DNA of 64,000 nt from Deinococcus grandis (GTDB taxonomy: Bacteria; Deinococcota; Deinococci; Deinococcales; Deinococcaceae): positions 1 to 64,000 of the forward strand of contig NZ_BCMS01000006.1 in NCBI RefSeq assembly GCF_001485435.1. Direction: 5' to 3'. This document shows, piece by piece, positions 49,295 through 56,657 of this stretch. Every line of letters starts with the position of its first letter. Position 1 is the first letter of the stretch. The notes under the pieces were generated by a model that ran no database searches, was not told where the DNA came from, and saw nothing but the letters and a program-made list of their open reading frames with translations. A program made the translations under genes and the position numbers.

Positions 49295-50293
49295 TCACTC
49301 TACCCACGTGTCCAGCGCTTCCGTGAGTCTCTCGGGCCGCATCTTGGCGTAGATCTCGGTGGTGCCGATGGTGCTGTGGCGCAGATGGCGACTCACCACG
49401 TAGATGTCACCCGTTTGTTCGAGGAGCATGGTGGCCGCCGCGTGGCGCAAGCCGTGCACCTGGCGCCGCTCGTACGTCACGCCAGCAAGGGTGCATAGGG
49501 CGCGCAGCAGCATCCGGACTGATTTCGGGTTGCGCCACGGGAGCACGTGCCCGGTCCGGGCGTTCTCGGGCACAGCACTGAGGGCGGCGTGCAGCGGGCC
49601 GGACAGGTGCACCCGCGCGGTCTTCCGGCCCTTGCCGGTCACGGTCATCCGCTTCTTGTCGAGATCCACGCGGTCCCAGGTCAGGCCGATCATCTCGCTC
49701 ATGCGCAGTGCGCCGTGAGCCCCGAGCAGCAGCATCAGCTGCTCGTCCGGATCCGCGACGGCCATCAGGGCCGCGATGTCCTCGCGGGTGTACGCCTCGC
49801 GACGCGCCCAGGGGTCCGTGGGGTCCGCGACGCGCGGGGTGTCCGCGAACGGGTCCGCCTGGAGCACGCCCGCCCAGCGCAGGGCGCGGTACAGCGCGCG
49901 GGCGGCGGACCGGCGGGCATTGATCGTGCCGGGGGTCAGGCCAGTCCGTTCCAGGGCGCGGAGGTACCCGACGGTGAGGTCCGTGTCGTGCTCTGTCATG
50001 CGCTGCCAGCCCAGTGGGAAGGCGTACTGCAGGAAGCGCCAGACGCCCGTGCGGTAGGCGCGTAGGGTGTGCTCGCTCGTGTGGCTGCCGCCCCGGCCGT
50101 ACAGACGCAGGTTGTACTCGGTGACGGACCACAGGGTATCCACGTCCCGGGTGCGCAGCGCCTCGCGGACGGTGGCTTTACGCTCGGGTCTGGTCAGGGT
50201 GTCCCACTGCACGTCGACCGGGAGCCACTGATGCGTGCCGGTCGCGCTGATCTCCGGCAGTGAGGGTTTCTTGTTCTTCTTGGTCTTCTTCAT
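49295..50293 (-). CDS. Tyrosine recombinase / integrase (XerC/D-like)
   Basis: 332 aa from ATG 50293 with GGAGG upstream. The N-terminal ~140 residues form a SAM-like core-binding domain (SEHTLRAYRTGVWRFLQYAF). The catalytic domain has Arg197 (GALRMSE), Lys near 219-221, His280 and Arg283 (VHGLRH), His306 (SRHLRHS) and Tyr315 (TEIYAKM): the complete set. It could integrate the phage or resolve circular multimers. Its position beside parAB and away from any edge of the phage genes favours a role on a circular molecule. A lysine-rich start (MKKTKKNKKP) is unusual. Confidence 0.9.
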   Translation of the reverse strand: MKKTKKNKKPSLPEISATGTHQWLPVDVQWDTLTRPERKATVREALRTRDVDTLWSVTEYNLRLYGRGGSHTSEHTLRAYRTGVWRFLQYAFPLGWQRMTEHDTDLTVGYLRALERTGLTPGTINARRSAARALYRALRWAGVLQADPFADTPRVADPTDPWARREAYTREDIAALMAVADPDEQLMLLLGAHGALRMSEMIGLTWDRVDLDKKRMTVTGKGRKTARVHLSGPLHAALSAVPENARTGHVLPWRNPKSVRMLLRALCTLAGVTYERRQVHGLRHAAATMLLEQTGDIYVVSRHLRHSTIGTTEIYAKMRPERLTEALDTWVE

Positions 50294-50397
50294 CGCGGAT
50301 CGCCTCCGCTCTCCTGGGTCGCCCTGCCCCCTGGGGCGGGCGGCCCTCACGGTTTTTCAACGGACGGCTGTGTCTCTCAGGGCCTACCCTGAGGCCC

Positions 50398-51174
50398 ATG
50401 CCCGACTGGACAGACACTGAGCGCGCGGTTATGGGGGCCATCCTGGAAGTTGGTGCGCTGACCTCCCGTCGGGTGCAGGCGACATACGGTCCCCGGCCCA
50501 ACTGGCACCGCCTCATCACGGAGCGCCAGCTCAGAGAGGTCAGGACCATCTACGGGCCTGTGCTGACGCCCACCGAGGCGGTCCACGAAAAGGTTGAGTC
50601 CACGGGGCGTCTACGTGGACCCGGCAGCCTCGCGGACCGGGCGTACATGCTCGATGCGATCGACCTGGTAGCGCAGCATGGGTACCGGTTCGTGTCGCAC
50701 GACTACAAGGGTGGCCAGGTGCCCGGCACCACGACCGCGCACATCACGCGCACCCGCATTGAAGTCTCGCGGGAGGAGATGGAGCGCCTCGTCGACTGGG
50801 CCAGCGACCGGCCAGGGCCACTGCCGAAAGCCCTGGGGCGGACGTGGCTGTACGCCCGCTGCTCAGGCGGCGGCATGCAGGCCTCAGATCTGCGGCGCAT
50901 CCTCAAGGCGACGGAAGAACAGAACAGGCCGAAGGAATACAGCACCGATCACGTGCAGGTCCTCCACGCGCCCCTGCTGTTCGTGGTCCCTGCAGAGGAC
51001 GATGCACTTCGCGCGTACGCGCGGCGTTACCTGGCCGAGCACCGGCGGACGTACGACCGGGGATGGAATTACAACCAGCGACTGCATTACGTCCCACCGT
51101 TCGAGATTTTTGAGCAGCCGCTGCCGAACCAGGTGTACCGCCCATCATCTGTCGAACGTGGCCGTCCGCTCTGA
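50398..51174 (+). CDS. Hypothetical wHTH-containing protein, possibly replication-related
   Basis: 258 aa from ATG 50398, leaderless (TACCCT seven bases before). The N-terminal 70 residues look like a winged helix (DTERAVMGAILEVGALTSRR; TERQLREVRTIYGP), a layout found in replication-relaxation proteins. The rest is alpha/beta with no clear motif. Divergent from the recombinase gene, convergent with the next gene with a 30-bp overlap. Confidence 0.5.
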   Translation: MPDWTDTERAVMGAILEVGALTSRRVQATYGPRPNWHRLITERQLREVRTIYGPVLTPTEAVHEKVESTGRLRGPGSLADRAYMLDAIDLVAQHGYRFVSHDYKGGQVPGTTTAHITRTRIEVSREEMERLVDWASDRPGPLPKALGRTWLYARCSGGGMQASDLRRILKATEEQNRPKEYSTDHVQVLHAPLLFVVPAEDDALRAYARRYLAEHRRTYDRGWNYNQRLHYVPPFEIFEQPLPNQVYRPSSVERGRPL

Positions 51175-51804
51175 AATCTTGTTGAGCCGTGGCCGCGGGG
51201 CGTACGGGTCGCCCGGCCGGTGCACGTCGACGTACATCGTCCGCACCTGCTTGAGGCCTGTGAGCTTGCCCTGGGCGTGGAGTGCGTAGACCCGCGAGTC
51301 TAGTTTTTCGACGCGGCCGTGCACGCTGGTCAGCCAGATCAGACGCTGGTACCCAGCGGCGGCAAACCCGATGAGTTTGGCGTCGACCCGTTCCGGGTTG
51401 TAGCCGGTATCGACCTCCACGGCGACGTCCTGAGCCCGACCATGAGGCGAGCGCAGCTCCGCGTCTGGCCACATGCCCTGGCGCCCCCTCAGAGTCAGAT
51501 ACGTGAACTGTAGGGCCTGGGCGTTTATGTCATCTGCCAGTCGCAGGGCACCCTCAGCCAGGAGCGCCTGATGCAGGAGGTCGCGTGGCGCTGACCGCAG
51601 GCTCTGCTCCTGCCGGCTGACGAACGTCAGCGTCGTCATGCTGCTGGCCTGATGTGACTGCGTGCGGACGTCAAGGTCGATGCGTGGATAATCCATCCAG
51701 CCAGCCGCCTGCGCGAGCCCCAGGCGGGCCAGGGAGACCGAGGTCATGACCGGGTGCTCCGTCAACAGGCGGCGCAGCTTGGCTTTGCGGACAGCTGGGT
51801 GCAT
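51145..51804 (-). CDS. Hypothetical protein, weakly replication-relaxation-like
   Basis: 219 aa. An HTH-like start (KAKLRRLLTEHPVMTSVSLA) is followed by a core VAVEVDTGYNPERVDAKLIG then RLIWLTS. This resembles the Glu-x-Asp...Lys...hydrophobic-strand part of plasmid and transposon replication-relaxation proteins and of PD-(D/E)xK folds. This and the gene to the left may be partners. The assignment is tentative. Confidence 0.45.
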   Translation of the reverse strand: MHPAVRKAKLRRLLTEHPVMTSVSLARLGLAQAAGWMDYPRIDLDVRTQSHQASSMTTLTFVSRQEQSLRSAPRDLLHQALLAEGALRLADDINAQALQFTYLTLRGRQGMWPDAELRSPHGRAQDVAVEVDTGYNPERVDAKLIGFAAAGYQRLIWLTSVHGRVEKLDSRVYALHAQGKLTGLKQVRTMYVDVHRPGDPYAPRPRLNKISERTATFDR

Positions 51805-52072
51805 GGGGCATGATCACCTGAGTTCATGCCGAAGTGCCGTGAAAAAGGGCACGCAGGCTGATGCAGACGTAAAATAACGGTAGGCGGAAGTGGTGCGCTT
51901 TCCCTAGGAATGATGAGTTTTTTGCAGAATCGGAGTGACACAAAAAACTCATCGAATCACAACAATGGACACTCAAATTTGAGTGTCCAATCGTTATTTG
52001 CCCCCCATGTTGTCCATAATTGAATGAGGAAAATCGCATATCTCAGGTATGACGGTCAGGCTAGAGTAAACC
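51805..52072. other. AT-richer intergenic region with large palindromes; origin or operator candidate
   Basis: 268 bp, clearly lower in GC than its surroundings. It contains an inverted repeat, GATGAGTTTTTTG/CAAAAAACTCATC (51912-51953, 16-bp spacer), and a perfect 24-bp palindrome whose left half is TGGACACTCAAA (51966-51989). TAGAGT at 52062-52067 is the probable -10 of the following leaderless gene. The layout could serve as replication origin, as partition site, or as an operator. Confidence 0.5.
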
Positions 52073-52525
52073 ATGTTGAAATCCGAGCTGGCACGAGAAA
52101 TCGGCATAGATCCCAGCGTCATGACGAAACGGCACCGCGAATACTGCCGCCTCGCGGACATTGATGAAAACGAGAGGTACCTCGACGCCAACACCGTTGC
52201 CGATCTGCGTGCAGCCTCTGAAATGGTGAGTAACGGGACAGCGCGTAACTGGCCGGAGGCCGTGCGCCGCCGCCTGGGCCAGCACGTCGACCCAGTGCCG
52301 CCCAGCAGCGTGGCAGAGATCATCCAGCGACTCAGTGCACTGGAAACCAACGTGCAGCTGATCGCCAATCAACTGGAGCGCATCGAGAGCAGCCTGCGTG
52401 ACCGTCCTCAGCCAACCATGATGTCGCGCCCCGTGGGACCAACCCCAGCTCCCATGCCCGTCCGTCCACCCGCGCCAGCACCGCACGTCCAGCAGCCAAC
52501 TACAGAATGGTCTGGTGAAGACTGA
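52073..52525 (+). CDS. MerR-like HTH plus coiled-coil DNA-binding protein
   Basis: 150 aa. LKSELAREIGIDPSVMTKRH resembles a MerR/RacA-type HTH, with a downstream wing-like YLDANTVADL. Residues 80-110 are coiled coil (SVAEIIQRLSALETNVQLIA), and the Pro-rich tail (PAPMPVRPPAPAP) is unstructured. HTH, coil and flexible tail is a layout used by segregation proteins. Position next to parAB and directly behind the palindromes makes it a candidate for their ligand. Confidence 0.55.
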   Translation: MLKSELAREIGIDPSVMTKRHREYCRLADIDENERYLDANTVADLRAASEMVSNGTARNWPEAVRRRLGQHVDPVPPSSVAEIIQRLSALETNVQLIANQLERIESSLRDRPQPTMMSRPVGPTPAPMPVRPPAPAPHVQQPTTEWSGED

Positions 52526-52630
52526 TCAGCTGGGTGTGTCATTAGCGATGCAGTGATCTACTCAGATCACGGTGAGTGCCTGGTTATGTGCAGATAGACC
52601 ACCTGTCTTAATTCCAGTCGACTCATCGCA

Positions 52631-52671
52631 GCAGAAACGACCGTGTCTACTGGAGACACGGTCGTTTCTGC
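52631..52671 (-). terminator. Strong hairpin 3' of parB
   Basis: A perfect 18-bp stem (GCAGAAACGACCGTGTCT with its complement) and a five-base loop, lying 10 bp past the parB stop. There is no long T-run on either side, so besides termination a protein-binding role, for example a partition site, is possible. Confidence 0.55.
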
Positions 52672-52687
52672 GCACTGACGTCAGTCC
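52672..52687. repeat. 16-bp dispersed palindrome, copy 7, supplies the parB stop codon
   Basis: GCACTGACGTCAGTCC, one mismatch from the exact form. Read on the minus strand, its TGA ends parB. Confidence 0.7.
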
Positions 52688-53577
52688 GGCAGGTTCATGG
52701 CCTTGCGGACGCTGTCCGGCATGCGGTTCAGCCAGCCCTGCAGGTCCTTCTGAGCCTTGTCGTCGAGTGTGCCCAGCCACTTCACGCTGCCGATGCGTTT
52801 GCCGACCTCGGTCACGCGGGTGGGGTCCACCTTCAGCGGCGTCGGGCGGGCTTCCAGGGCGGCGCGGCGGGCCTTGACCTCCCGGTACCCGGCGCCGCCC
52901 AGCGCCAGGGCCAGCAGCTCCGCCTGGTGCGCGTCAGGCGCGGCGGCGATCACGGCCGCGATGCTGTAGTGCAGCCCCGCCTGCATGGCCTGCACGATCG
53001 CCTCCGGGTACCGCAGCACGCGGAGCTTGTTCGTGGTGAACGACTGCCAGCTGCCCAGGCTCGCGGCGGCGAACAGCTGCTCGAGTACGTCGCGGTCCTC
53101 GGTGTTCGTGCCGCGCGCGGCGGCGTACATGCGGGCCCGGGCGGTGTCCTCGTCCACGCCGAGCGTCAGCGCGACGAGGCGCAGGGTGGCGGCCGCTTCC
53201 TCGTACTGGTTGAGGTCCTCGCGGTGCAGGTTCTCCAGCAGCGCGGCGCGGGTGGCCTGCTCGTCGGTGAGGTCGCGCACGTACACGGGCACTTCGGTGA
53301 GTCCGGCCTGCTGCGCGGCGCGCCAGCGGCGTTCCCCGGCGATGATCTCGTGCCCGTCCGGCGCGGGGCGCACGAGCAGCGGCTGGAGCACGCCCTGCTT
53401 CCGGATGCTGTCCGCCAGGTCCGCCAGCGCCTGCGGGTCGAAGTGCCGCCGGGGCTGGAAGGCAGCCGGGCGCAGATCCGCGACGGGCAGGGTGATGCTT
53501 GGCATGTCTGCCAGGGAGGACGCGCCGTTCAGCAGGTCCTCGATGCCGGGGCGTGGCGTGGGGCGCCGGCGGGTCAT
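52681..53577 (-). CDS. parB: Partition protein ParB
   Basis: 298 aa from ATG 53577, overlapping the parA stop (ATGA). ParB/Srx domain: LPVADLRPAAFQPRRHFDPQ, ADSIRKQGVLQPLLVRPAPD, GERRWRAAQQAGL, then LLENLHREDLNQYEEA with an HTH following. A C-terminal domain is present. ParB binds parS, spreads, and stimulates ParA. With the adjacent parA it forms a plasmid-type partition operon, meaning that this genome can be kept as an episome. Confidence 0.9.
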   Translation of the reverse strand: MTRRRPTPRPGIEDLLNGASSLADMPSITLPVADLRPAAFQPRRHFDPQALADLADSIRKQGVLQPLLVRPAPDGHEIIAGERRWRAAQQAGLTEVPVYVRDLTDEQATRAALLENLHREDLNQYEEAAATLRLVALTLGVDEDTARARMYAAARGTNTEDRDVLEQLFAAASLGSWQSFTTNKLRVLRYPEAIVQAMQAGLHYSIAAVIAAAPDAHQAELLALALGGAGYREVKARRAALEARPTPLKVDPTRVTEVGKRIGSVKWLGTLDDKAQKDLQGWLNRMPDSVRKAMNLPD

Positions 53578-54341
53578 GCCGTCACCGCCACGTCGAGGTT
53601 CAGGGCGCGCGCGACGTCCGACGTGAGGCGCAGCACGTCCTGATGCACGGGGCTGCCCGGGGCGTACACGCCCACGGGGCTGCCGTCCGTCGTGGAGTCC
53701 AGCCACACGGCCGCGCGCTCCGGCACCGGCTCCCCCAGGGGCGTCAGGCCGTCACGGAGCATGGCCAGCACCTCACGGTCATGACTACGCCGGTCGTTGT
53801 ACATCGTCGGGACGTACAGCGCCACGCGCAGCTCCGGCTGGAGTCGCCGGTAGAGCCGCGTGGCCTTCTGCAGGCCGGGCAGCGCGTCAAGGCCCTTCTG
53901 CCGGGTGGGGATGGGCACGATCAACCGGTCGGCGGCCGCGGCGCCCAGGATGGCCAGCTGCCCGACGCTGGGCGGGCTGTCGACGAGCACCACGTCATAC
54001 CGGTCCCGCACGTGCTCCAGCGCCTGCCGCAGGAACAACTGCGAGCCGGGCGCGCCCAGCATGCCCGTCTCCGCGAGCGCCAGGTCCACCTGACTGGGGA
54101 TCAGGTGCATGCCGTGCACCTCGATCGGCTCGGGCAGCGCCTCACCCTCGGTCGCCACCTCGTACACCGTGGCGGCCAGCGTGACGCCCCGGACGCCCAG
54201 CCAGGACGTCAGGTTCGCCTGCGGGTCAAGGTCGATCAGGAGGACGCGCAGGCCCGCGCGGGACAGCTCGTACCCGACGTCACGGGTGATGCTGGTCTTC
54301 CCCGCTCCCCCGGCATGGTTGAACACCGTTGCTGTGATCAC
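53574..54341 (-). CDS. parA: Partition ATPase ParA
   Basis: 255 aa from GTG 54341. The deviant Walker A motif is AGGAGKTS (about 10-17, with the signature Lys after the first Gly-rich turn weakened), with LLIDLDPQANLTSWLG (Walker A') and VVLVDSPPSVGQLA (Walker B). There is no N-terminal HTH, so it is of the small, chromosome-like ParA type. TATGCT lies six bases before the start, a leaderless arrangement. It drives segregation with ParB. Confidence 0.9.
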   Translation of the reverse strand: MITATVFNHAGGAGKTSITRDVGYELSRAGLRVLLIDLDPQANLTSWLGVRGVTLAATVYEVATEGEALPEPIEVHGMHLIPSQVDLALAETGMLGAPGSQLFLRQALEHVRDRYDVVLVDSPPSVGQLAILGAAAADRLIVPIPTRQKGLDALPGLQKATRLYRRLQPELRVALYVPTMYNDRRSHDREVLAMLRDGLTPLGEPVPERAAVWLDSTTDGSPVGVYAPGSPVHQDVLRLTSDVARALNLDVAVTA

Positions 54342-54442
54342 GAGGCGAGCATACCCCGACCACGCGCAACGAGCCAGAAATCACCCCCCGGCAGGCAACC
54401 GGGGGGATCTAGCGAGGTGCCCCTCGCGACAGGTTCAGTGTA

Positions 54443-54817
54443 TCACTCGTGCGTAGCGGTGGCGCGGCTGGTGGCATTCCGTCTGGCGAGGCGTTCCAGG
54501 ATGTCGGGGTGGTCGTCGAGGACCTCGTCGGTTTCCCGGTCGCCGGTGTAGTGGGTGCCAGCGGCGGTGCGGCGCAGGGTGTGCGCCTCCGGGGTCACGG
54601 TGAACAGTTTAGCTGCCTGAACGGGACGTCCGAGCAGGGCGCTCAGCACGTTGACGATCTTGGAGAGGGATTCGAGGTCGATGCGTTTGACGCCGCTTTG
54701 GCGGGTCATGGCGTAGATGGTGTTGCGGTTGAGTTGCCCTTCCAGTTCGCGTTCCAGGCGGTACGCGCTGATGTCGTGGGCCTGCATCAGCCGGTGCAGA
54801 TCGAAAGTGACGGTCAT
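54443..54817 (-). CDS. XRE-family HTH regulator
   Basis: 124 aa. LHRLMQAHDISAYRLERELE, then NTIYAMTRQSGVKRIDLESL, fit a Cro/CI HTH with an extended second half. The C-terminal part is disordered and acidic (DRETDEVLDDHPDILE). It lies upstream of parAB in the same orientation. TACCAT is eight bases before the ATG and a likely operator is at 54836-54855, so it may be autoregulated and may control parAB or the early operon. Confidence 0.65.
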   Translation of the reverse strand: MTVTFDLHRLMQAHDISAYRLERELEGQLNRNTIYAMTRQSGVKRIDLESLSKIVNVLSALLGRPVQAAKLFTVTPEAHTLRRTAAGTHYTGDRETDEVLDDHPDILERLARRNATSRATATHE

Positions 54818-54835
54818 ATACCGAAATGGTAGGAC

Positions 54836-54855
54836 ACTCCATCATAGATTGGAGT
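54836..54855. promoter_or_regulatory. Operator candidate of the third XRE gene
   Basis: ACTCCA (54836-54841) and TGGAGT (54850-54855) form an inverted repeat about 20 bp upstream of the minus-strand XRE start codon, next to its -10 element. Confidence 0.45.
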
Positions 54856-54874
54856 AAGGCGGGGTACATTGACC

Positions 54875-54908
54875 AAAAAAGCGTCAGCCCCGACCGCGAA
54901 GGTCGGGG
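54875..54908 (-). terminator. Terminator of the early minus-strand operon
   Basis: Read on the minus strand: CCCCGACC/GGTCGGGG stem with a GC-rich five-base loop, then seven bases and TTTTTT. It ends the operon that runs from beyond 64000. Confidence 0.7.
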
Positions 54909-54940
54909 GATCAGTGAGTAACCCCAGATGGATGGATAGT

Positions 54941-55204
54941 CTACCGCGCGGTGGCGCGACCGCGACTTCTGCTGTCACGTTGTTGCTTATGCGGAGAGGC
55001 ATTGTGGGTGGGCGTCGCCTGAGTATGGGGCCATTCCCGAGCCGTCACGGTTACATGCTCGGGGGGCATTTCGTCACTCCCATAATACATCCGACACGCA
55101 CGCTTGATTGCATCCTTTTCAGTTTGAGCTTCAACCAAAACATGCTCGACCCCAAATCTTTGCACCAGGCTTACTCTGAATGATTTGAATCCATGGACCT
55201 TCAC
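54941..55204 (-). CDS. Hypothetical small protein, last gene of the early operon
   Basis: 87 aa from GTG 55204 in a GTGA overlap. It has an alpha/beta start (FRVSLVQRFGVEHVLVEAQT, then EKDAIKRACRMYYG), a pattern of small phage proteins with 'V.A.s..eAi..A', then a polar Arg/Ser-rich tail. Unrecognised. Confidence 0.55.
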   Translation of the reverse strand: MKVHGFKSFRVSLVQRFGVEHVLVEAQTEKDAIKRACRMYYGSDEMPPEHVTVTAREWPHTQATPTHNASPHKQQRDSRSRGRATAR

Positions 55205-55599
55205 GTCCCCTCCCCGCCCAGCGCGCCCAGCAGCGCCAGGGCCAGAGCGTGCGCGGGGGTGTCGGACAGGCCCTGAAACGGCTGGGCAAACACGCGCCGC
55301 TCAACCTCGGCACCGAACCCGTGACCCGGAAGTCCCGCCCAGGTGCGCCACATCCACCCGCGCGCCTGGCATTCCTGCCGCAGCGCCGTCTCCAGGTACA
55401 CGAGGCTCTCCGGGAACGAGTGATCACCCAGCTCGCCGATGCTGTAGACGCCGTGCCAGCCCAGCTGGTCACCGTCGCCCTGCACGAACGCTTCCAGCAT
55501 GATCAGGCCCCACTGCTCGGTCAGGTCGGCCTCCCTGATCCGCTCGGGCAGGTGCCGGTGCAGGGCGCGCAGGGTCTCGGGGAGGGAGGGGGCGGTCAC
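55201..55599 (-). CDS. Hypothetical phage early protein (NinX/DUF2591-like layout)
   Basis: 132 aa from GTG 55599 overlapping the previous stop. It ends with TPAHALALALLGALGGEG, the 'p..A.ALALL' helix typical of small phage proteins of the DUF2591 kind. The middle (WHGVYSIGELGDHSFPESLV) is mixed. A functional role is not known. Confidence 0.5.
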   Translation of the reverse strand: MTAPSLPETLRALHRHLPERIREADLTEQWGLIMLEAFVQGDGDQLGWHGVYSIGELGDHSFPESLVYLETALRQECQARGWMWRTWAGLPGHGFGAEVERRVFAQPFQGLSDTPAHALALALLGALGGEGT

Positions 55600-56126
55600 G
55601 TGCGCCTCCCTCCGTGCCGGTACGCCCGCTGACGGTTGGCCGCCAGGATCTCGTGGACGACCTCCACGGGCGCCCGCTTCGGGGAGTAGCGGCGCATGGC
55701 GTCCCAGGCGTGGGAGACGAGGACATGCAGCCGGTTCAGGACGGCCGGGCGCCACTCCTCGCTCTTCCGGTAGTGCTCCAGGGCCTGACTGGTCAGGGTG
55801 TGCAGGTGCATCAGTGTTTCCGTCCAGCCCTCAGCGCGCAGGTCACGGTCCCCGATCCAGCAGTACTCGGCGTCGCACCCGGCCCAGTAGCCCGGCTGGA
55901 TGAGCTGCCCGAGGTCGAGGGCACGCACGATCACGTCGCCCAGTTCGCGCACGGCCTCCCGGGGCGTCTTGGCGGTCCACGCTTCGGTCACCTCACTGTG
56001 GATGAGGGCGAGGTAGCCGGGCAGCTCGTCGCGGTTGGCGTCCGGGTTGAAATCGAGGCCCCAGCCGTTGGCGGCGTTGATGGTGCGGGCCTCGGTGGCG
56101 AGGTCGTTCAGTAGCGGGTCAATCAT
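55596..56126 (-). CDS. MazG-like nucleotide pyrophosphohydrolase, first copy
   Basis: 176 aa. LALIHSEVTEAW and REAVRELGDVIVRALDLG give the E-x-x-E...E-x-x-D pattern of MazG-type helices, which bind magnesium and cleave NTPs to NMP and pyrophosphate. N-terminal ARTINAANGWGLDF and the end RQRAYRHGGRR recur in a second copy at 59514-60065. In phages such enzymes can lower (p)ppGpp or adjust nucleotide pools. Start at ATG 56126 overlaps the 33-aa frame upstream. Confidence 0.7.
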   Translation of the reverse strand: MIDPLLNDLATEARTINAANGWGLDFNPDANRDELPGYLALIHSEVTEAWTAKTPREAVRELGDVIVRALDLGQLIQPGYWAGCDAEYCWIGDRDLRAEGWTETLMHLHTLTSQALEHYRKSEEWRPAVLNRLHVLVSHAWDAMRRYSPKRAPVEVVHEILAANRQRAYRHGGRRT

Positions 56127-56220
56127 GGTGTACCTCGGTGGTGTGCGCCAGCGCCCGCAGGTGCCGACGCTGCGCGGGGCGGGAGAGGGAGAGGAACTCG
56201 GCGGGGGAGAGGGAGGTCAC
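56119..56220 (-). CDS. 33-aa small protein, translationally coupled
   Basis: A 34-codon frame from GTG 56220 (GTGA overlap with the upstream stop), ending inside the MazG-like gene start. It begins with an ordered motif, LSPAEFLSLSRPAQRRHLRA, which looks like a small helix pair. Coupling on both sides supports translation. Confidence 0.45.
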   Translation of the reverse strand: MTSLSPAEFLSLSRPAQRRHLRALAHTTEVHHD

Positions 56221-56441
56221 CTGGAAGCCTCAACGGGGATGAGGTTCCGAGGGAGCACGGCCACTTCATGAGCGCGTCCCTTGCGATCAACGATCCGAAT
56301 CAGCAGGCGTCCCTCAGCGGATGTCCGGCGTAACACGGTGCCCTCCTCAGGGCGAAGGAAGCTGTTGAAGTCGCACCGAAGCCGCACGCGCTGGCCTTTC
56401 TTGAACCCGTACAGGTCCTCTGGAGCGTCCAAGCTGCTCAC
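56217..56441 (-). CDS. Small beta-barrel protein (SH3/KOW-like)
   Basis: 74 aa from GTG 56441. It alternates strands typical of a small barrel: FKKGQRVRLRCDFNSFLRPE, EGTVLRRTSAEGRLLIRIVD, HEVAVLPRNLIPVE. The pattern 'G..V.L......G.V.........V.....G....V....L..V' resembles SH3/KOW-like folds that bind nucleic acid or protein. Function unknown. Confidence 0.5.
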   Translation of the reverse strand: MSSLDAPEDLYGFKKGQRVRLRCDFNSFLRPEEGTVLRRTSAEGRLLIRIVDRKGRAHEVAVLPRNLIPVEASR

Positions 56442-56466
56442 GCCCCCTCCCCCTGCCCCTCGCTGC
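56434..56466. repeat. 33-bp direct repeat at a gene junction, copy A
   Basis: Identical to 56625-56657. It covers the end of one gene (GQGEGA) and the GTG start of the next. Confidence 0.75.
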
Positions 56467-56632
56467 AGTGCGGGCAGGGCACTTCTGCGTCATCGTCGAT
56501 CAGTACCCGGCCTGATCCCTCACAGATGCAGGGGCGGGGAGCGTCGAAGGTCTGCACAGGCGGAACAACGACGGTCCTCAATTCGCCGGTCCAGGGGTCG
56601 CGGATCACGATGGTGTCAGGGAAACTGCTCAC
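56438..56632 (-). CDS. Small zinc-knuckle protein
   Basis: 64 aa from GTG 56632. The C-terminal half has CICEGSGRVLIDDDAEVPCP with a final HC, a DnaJ-like CxCxGxG/CxxC zinc element. The N-terminal half has two strands (TIVIRDPWTGELRTVVVPPV). Its last residues and the next start are duplicated at the junction with the upstream gene. Confidence 0.55.
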   Translation of the reverse strand: MSSFPDTIVIRDPWTGELRTVVVPPVQTFDAPRPCICEGSGRVLIDDDAEVPCPHCSEGQGEGA

Positions 56633-56657
56633 GCCCCCTCCCCCTGCCCCTCGCTGC
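56625..56657. repeat. 33-bp direct repeat at a gene junction, copy B
   Basis: Second copy of the sequence at 56434-56466. It starts CTGCTCACGCCCCCTCCCCC and holds the end of the upstream gene with the same GQGEGA and the GTG of the following gene. Confidence 0.75.

Noticed and set aside
49407..50132. 241-codon minus-strand frame overlapping the recombinase
   Set aside because: Out-of-frame shadow of the integrase gene, proline/arginine-rich, while the integrase has all catalytic residues.
54814..55183. Short frames on both strands around 54.8-55.2 kb
   Set aside because: They cross the terminator at 54875-54908 or run opposite to the coupled minus-strand gene at 54941-55204; no start signals.
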